A stretch of 16,098 nt of DNA from an uncultured Eubacteriales bacterium (GTDB lineage Bacteria > Bacillota > Clostridia > Oscillospirales > Acutalibacteraceae), in NCBI GenBank assembly GCA_900313475.1, contig OMRJ01000269.1, forward strand, positions 1 through 16,098, in the 5' to 3' direction. Positions 15,379 through 16,098 of the stretch are shown here, piece by piece (position 1 is the stretch's first letter; the number at the start of each line of letters is the position of its first letter). A program made the translations under genes and the position numbers. The notes under the pieces were generated by a model that made no database searches, was not told the origin of the DNA, and saw only the letters and a list, made by a program, of their open reading frames with translations.

Positions 15379-16020
15379 ATGAAAAGAAAATTATTTAAAG
15401 GTTTTGTTTGTTTGGCGGCGGCGCTTATCACGGCGAATATTATTGTCTCAAATTTCGCGTTGTTTACGAAACGGTACGAAACAGCGGCGGATAATGCGCC
15501 CGATGTCCGCATTGTATTCGCGTCCGATCTGCACATCGGAGAGACGGGTATTTCGCCGGAACGTATCGCAAACAAGATAAAAAAAGACGAGCCGGACATT
15601 ATCTGCCTTGCAGGGGATATTTTCAGCGGCGGCGGTGACGCGCTCCGTGAAACCTTTGATTTTCTGACTGCGCTTGCGGATATCGCGCCTGTATATTTTT
15701 CGTTGGGAAATCATGAACTCGACATGATAAAGGGCGGATACGACGGTCTTATTGACGACATTGAAAAAGTCGGAGTGACGGTGCTCAACGACGAATACCG
15801 CGATATTATTATTAACGGCGCAGCTTTGCGGATCGGCGGAATGCTCGATGATGTGTTCCATTTTTATTACACAAAAAAAGCGTTTGCCGAGTCTCCGCGC
15901 GCCGATTTTCTCCGTCGGTTTTCCGATACGGAGCTGTACACCGTAATGCTGTGTCACCGCTCCGATTCATATAACAATTACAAAAATCTCGGCGTGAAAA
16001 TCGCCGAGCTTATAGGCTGA
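15379..16020 (+). CDS. Membrane-anchored metallophosphoesterase, C-terminally truncated
   Basis: This 213-residue calcineurin-like phosphoesterase starts with an uncleaved-looking membrane anchor (residues 7-29) and then carries metal-site motifs: SDLH (D50, H52), AGD (D80), GNHE (N111, H112) and LCHR (H193). The usual final motif GHxHGG, expected about 10 residues after NLGV, is missing. The frame instead continues KIAELIG and stops. The protein is therefore shorter than the family norm (about 270-290 residues) and likely has an incomplete metal site. Family members of this YkuE-like type act outside the membrane on lipid phosphoesters. The ribosome site is poor. Similarity to the family is lost at about 15997, in the middle of a hairpin, which suggests a recombination or assembly junction. 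Confidence 0.8.
   Translation: MKRKLFKGFVCLAAALITANIIVSNFALFTKRYETAADNAPDVRIVFASDLHIGETGISPERIANKIKKDEPDIICLAGDIFSGGGDALRETFDFLTALADIAPVYFSLGNHELDMIKGGYDGLIDDIEKVGVTVLNDEYRDIIINGAALRIGGMLDDVFHFYYTKKAFAESPRADFLRRFSDTELYTVMLCHRSDSYNNYKNLGVKIAELIG
15982..16008 (-). terminator. Terminator-like hairpin on the minus strand
   Basis: Read on the minus strand, a perfect 7-bp GC-rich stem CTCGGCG/CGCCGAG (16008-16002 with 15994-15988) encloses a 7-base loop ATTTTCA. ATTTTT follows directly (15987-15982). On the plus strand no T-run follows. It lies within the last codons of the metallophosphoesterase frame and one base after a minus-strand TAA at 16012-16010. It would end a transcript entering from the right. 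Confidence 0.45.
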
Positions 16021-16098
16021 CGGGATTCGAACCCATGTCGCCCGTCAGTGCCCCTTTTCGGCACTTTTCGCCCTTTTCGTCTTGACTTGCGTCAGCAA
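16010..16098 (-). other. Unexplained right-edge segment with tRNA T-arm-like motif and inverted repeats
   Basis: On the minus strand this stretch contains GGGTTCGAATCCC (16034-16022), identical to a consensus tRNA T-arm. Around it are an 8-bp inverted repeat CTGACGGG/CCCGTCAG (16017-16024 and 16041-16048), and a 6-bp stem AGTGCC/GGCACT (16047-16052, 16060-16065) with a 7-base loop. GCTGACG near 16016 also recurs as CGTCAGC at 16090-16096. I cannot fold a proper tRNA: the loop lacks U33 and the acceptor ends do not match. A stop-free minus-strand frame also runs from the edge to TAA 16012-16010, ending MGSNPVSL, but T-arm sequences give such peptides by chance. Confidence 0.35.
16054..16079 (+). 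repeat. Three short CTTTTCG repeats
   Basis: The heptamer CTTTTCG occurs at 16054-16060, 16064-16070 and 16073-16079, about 9-10 bases apart (one DNA turn). No such tandem pattern appears elsewhere in the window. Its role is unknown. Confidence 0.7.

Noticed and set aside
16054..16079. CRISPR-like repeats at the CTTTTCG units
   Set aside because: The units are only 7 bases long with 2-3 base gaps, far below CRISPR repeat and spacer sizes, and no cas gene is present.
16022..16098. A complete tRNA gene on the minus strand at the right edge
   Set aside because: The T-arm matches well, but the would-be anticodon loop has no U33, no D-arm is found, and the 3' acceptor strand (CAGCCTA) does not pair with the 5' end available in the window.

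Overview
The window looks like a piece of an anaerobic, Gram-positive Clostridia genome (Bacillota). I infer this from strong AGGAGG-type ribosome binding sites, tightly packed co-directional genes, an electron-bifurcating-type [FeFe] hydrogenase operon and a surface-polysaccharide cluster. All convincing protein genes are on the + strand. I cannot name the species; an uncultured gut member of the Oscillospirales or a related order is a guess.

Region 1 (1-7424) is a hydrogenase operon with a sensing or regulatory front half. In order it holds the 3' end of a DRTGG-domain protein, an RsbW-like ATPase, a HydS-like [FeFe]-hydrogenase homologue, a second DRTGG protein, a PHP phosphoesterase and an orphan histidine-kinase-type ATPase. 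Then come a thioredoxin-like [2Fe-2S] protein, the NuoF/HndC-type flavoprotein and the catalytic HydA/HndD-type subunit. Several of the front-half genes overlap by 4 or 14 bases. The back half should couple H2 chemistry to NAD(H) and ferredoxin. The front half looks like a redox or H2 sensing module that could control it. No NuoE/HndA-like subunit lies between the sensor module and the flavoprotein, where one is often found.

Region 2 (7425-7734) is the only long intergenic stretch. It holds an intrinsic terminator closing the hydrogenase operon, a near-consensus housekeeping promoter, and an unusual leader in which a strong Shine-Dalgarno sequence is separated from its start codon by a perfect 7-bp hairpin.

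Region 3 (7735-16020) reads as one transcription unit. A TIM-barrel protein is followed by a DUF2334-type deacetylase, a GT2 glycosyltransferase, a GT-D glycosyltransferase, a polysaccharide pyruvyl transferase, a Wzx-type flippase, a frameshifted membrane protein of DUF6056 type, and a membrane-anchored metallophosphoesterase lacking its C-terminal metal-binding motif. Together they suggest synthesis and export of a pyruvylated cell-surface glycan. The frameshift sits on a run of eight T residues, which could be a phase-variable switch or a sequencing error.

The last ~100 bases (15997-16098) do not continue the metallophosphoesterase. They hold a minus-strand terminator-like hairpin, a tRNA T-arm-like sequence, nested inverted repeats and three CTTTTCG repeats. 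This may be the edge of a convergent RNA gene or CDS, a mobile insertion, or an assembly junction.
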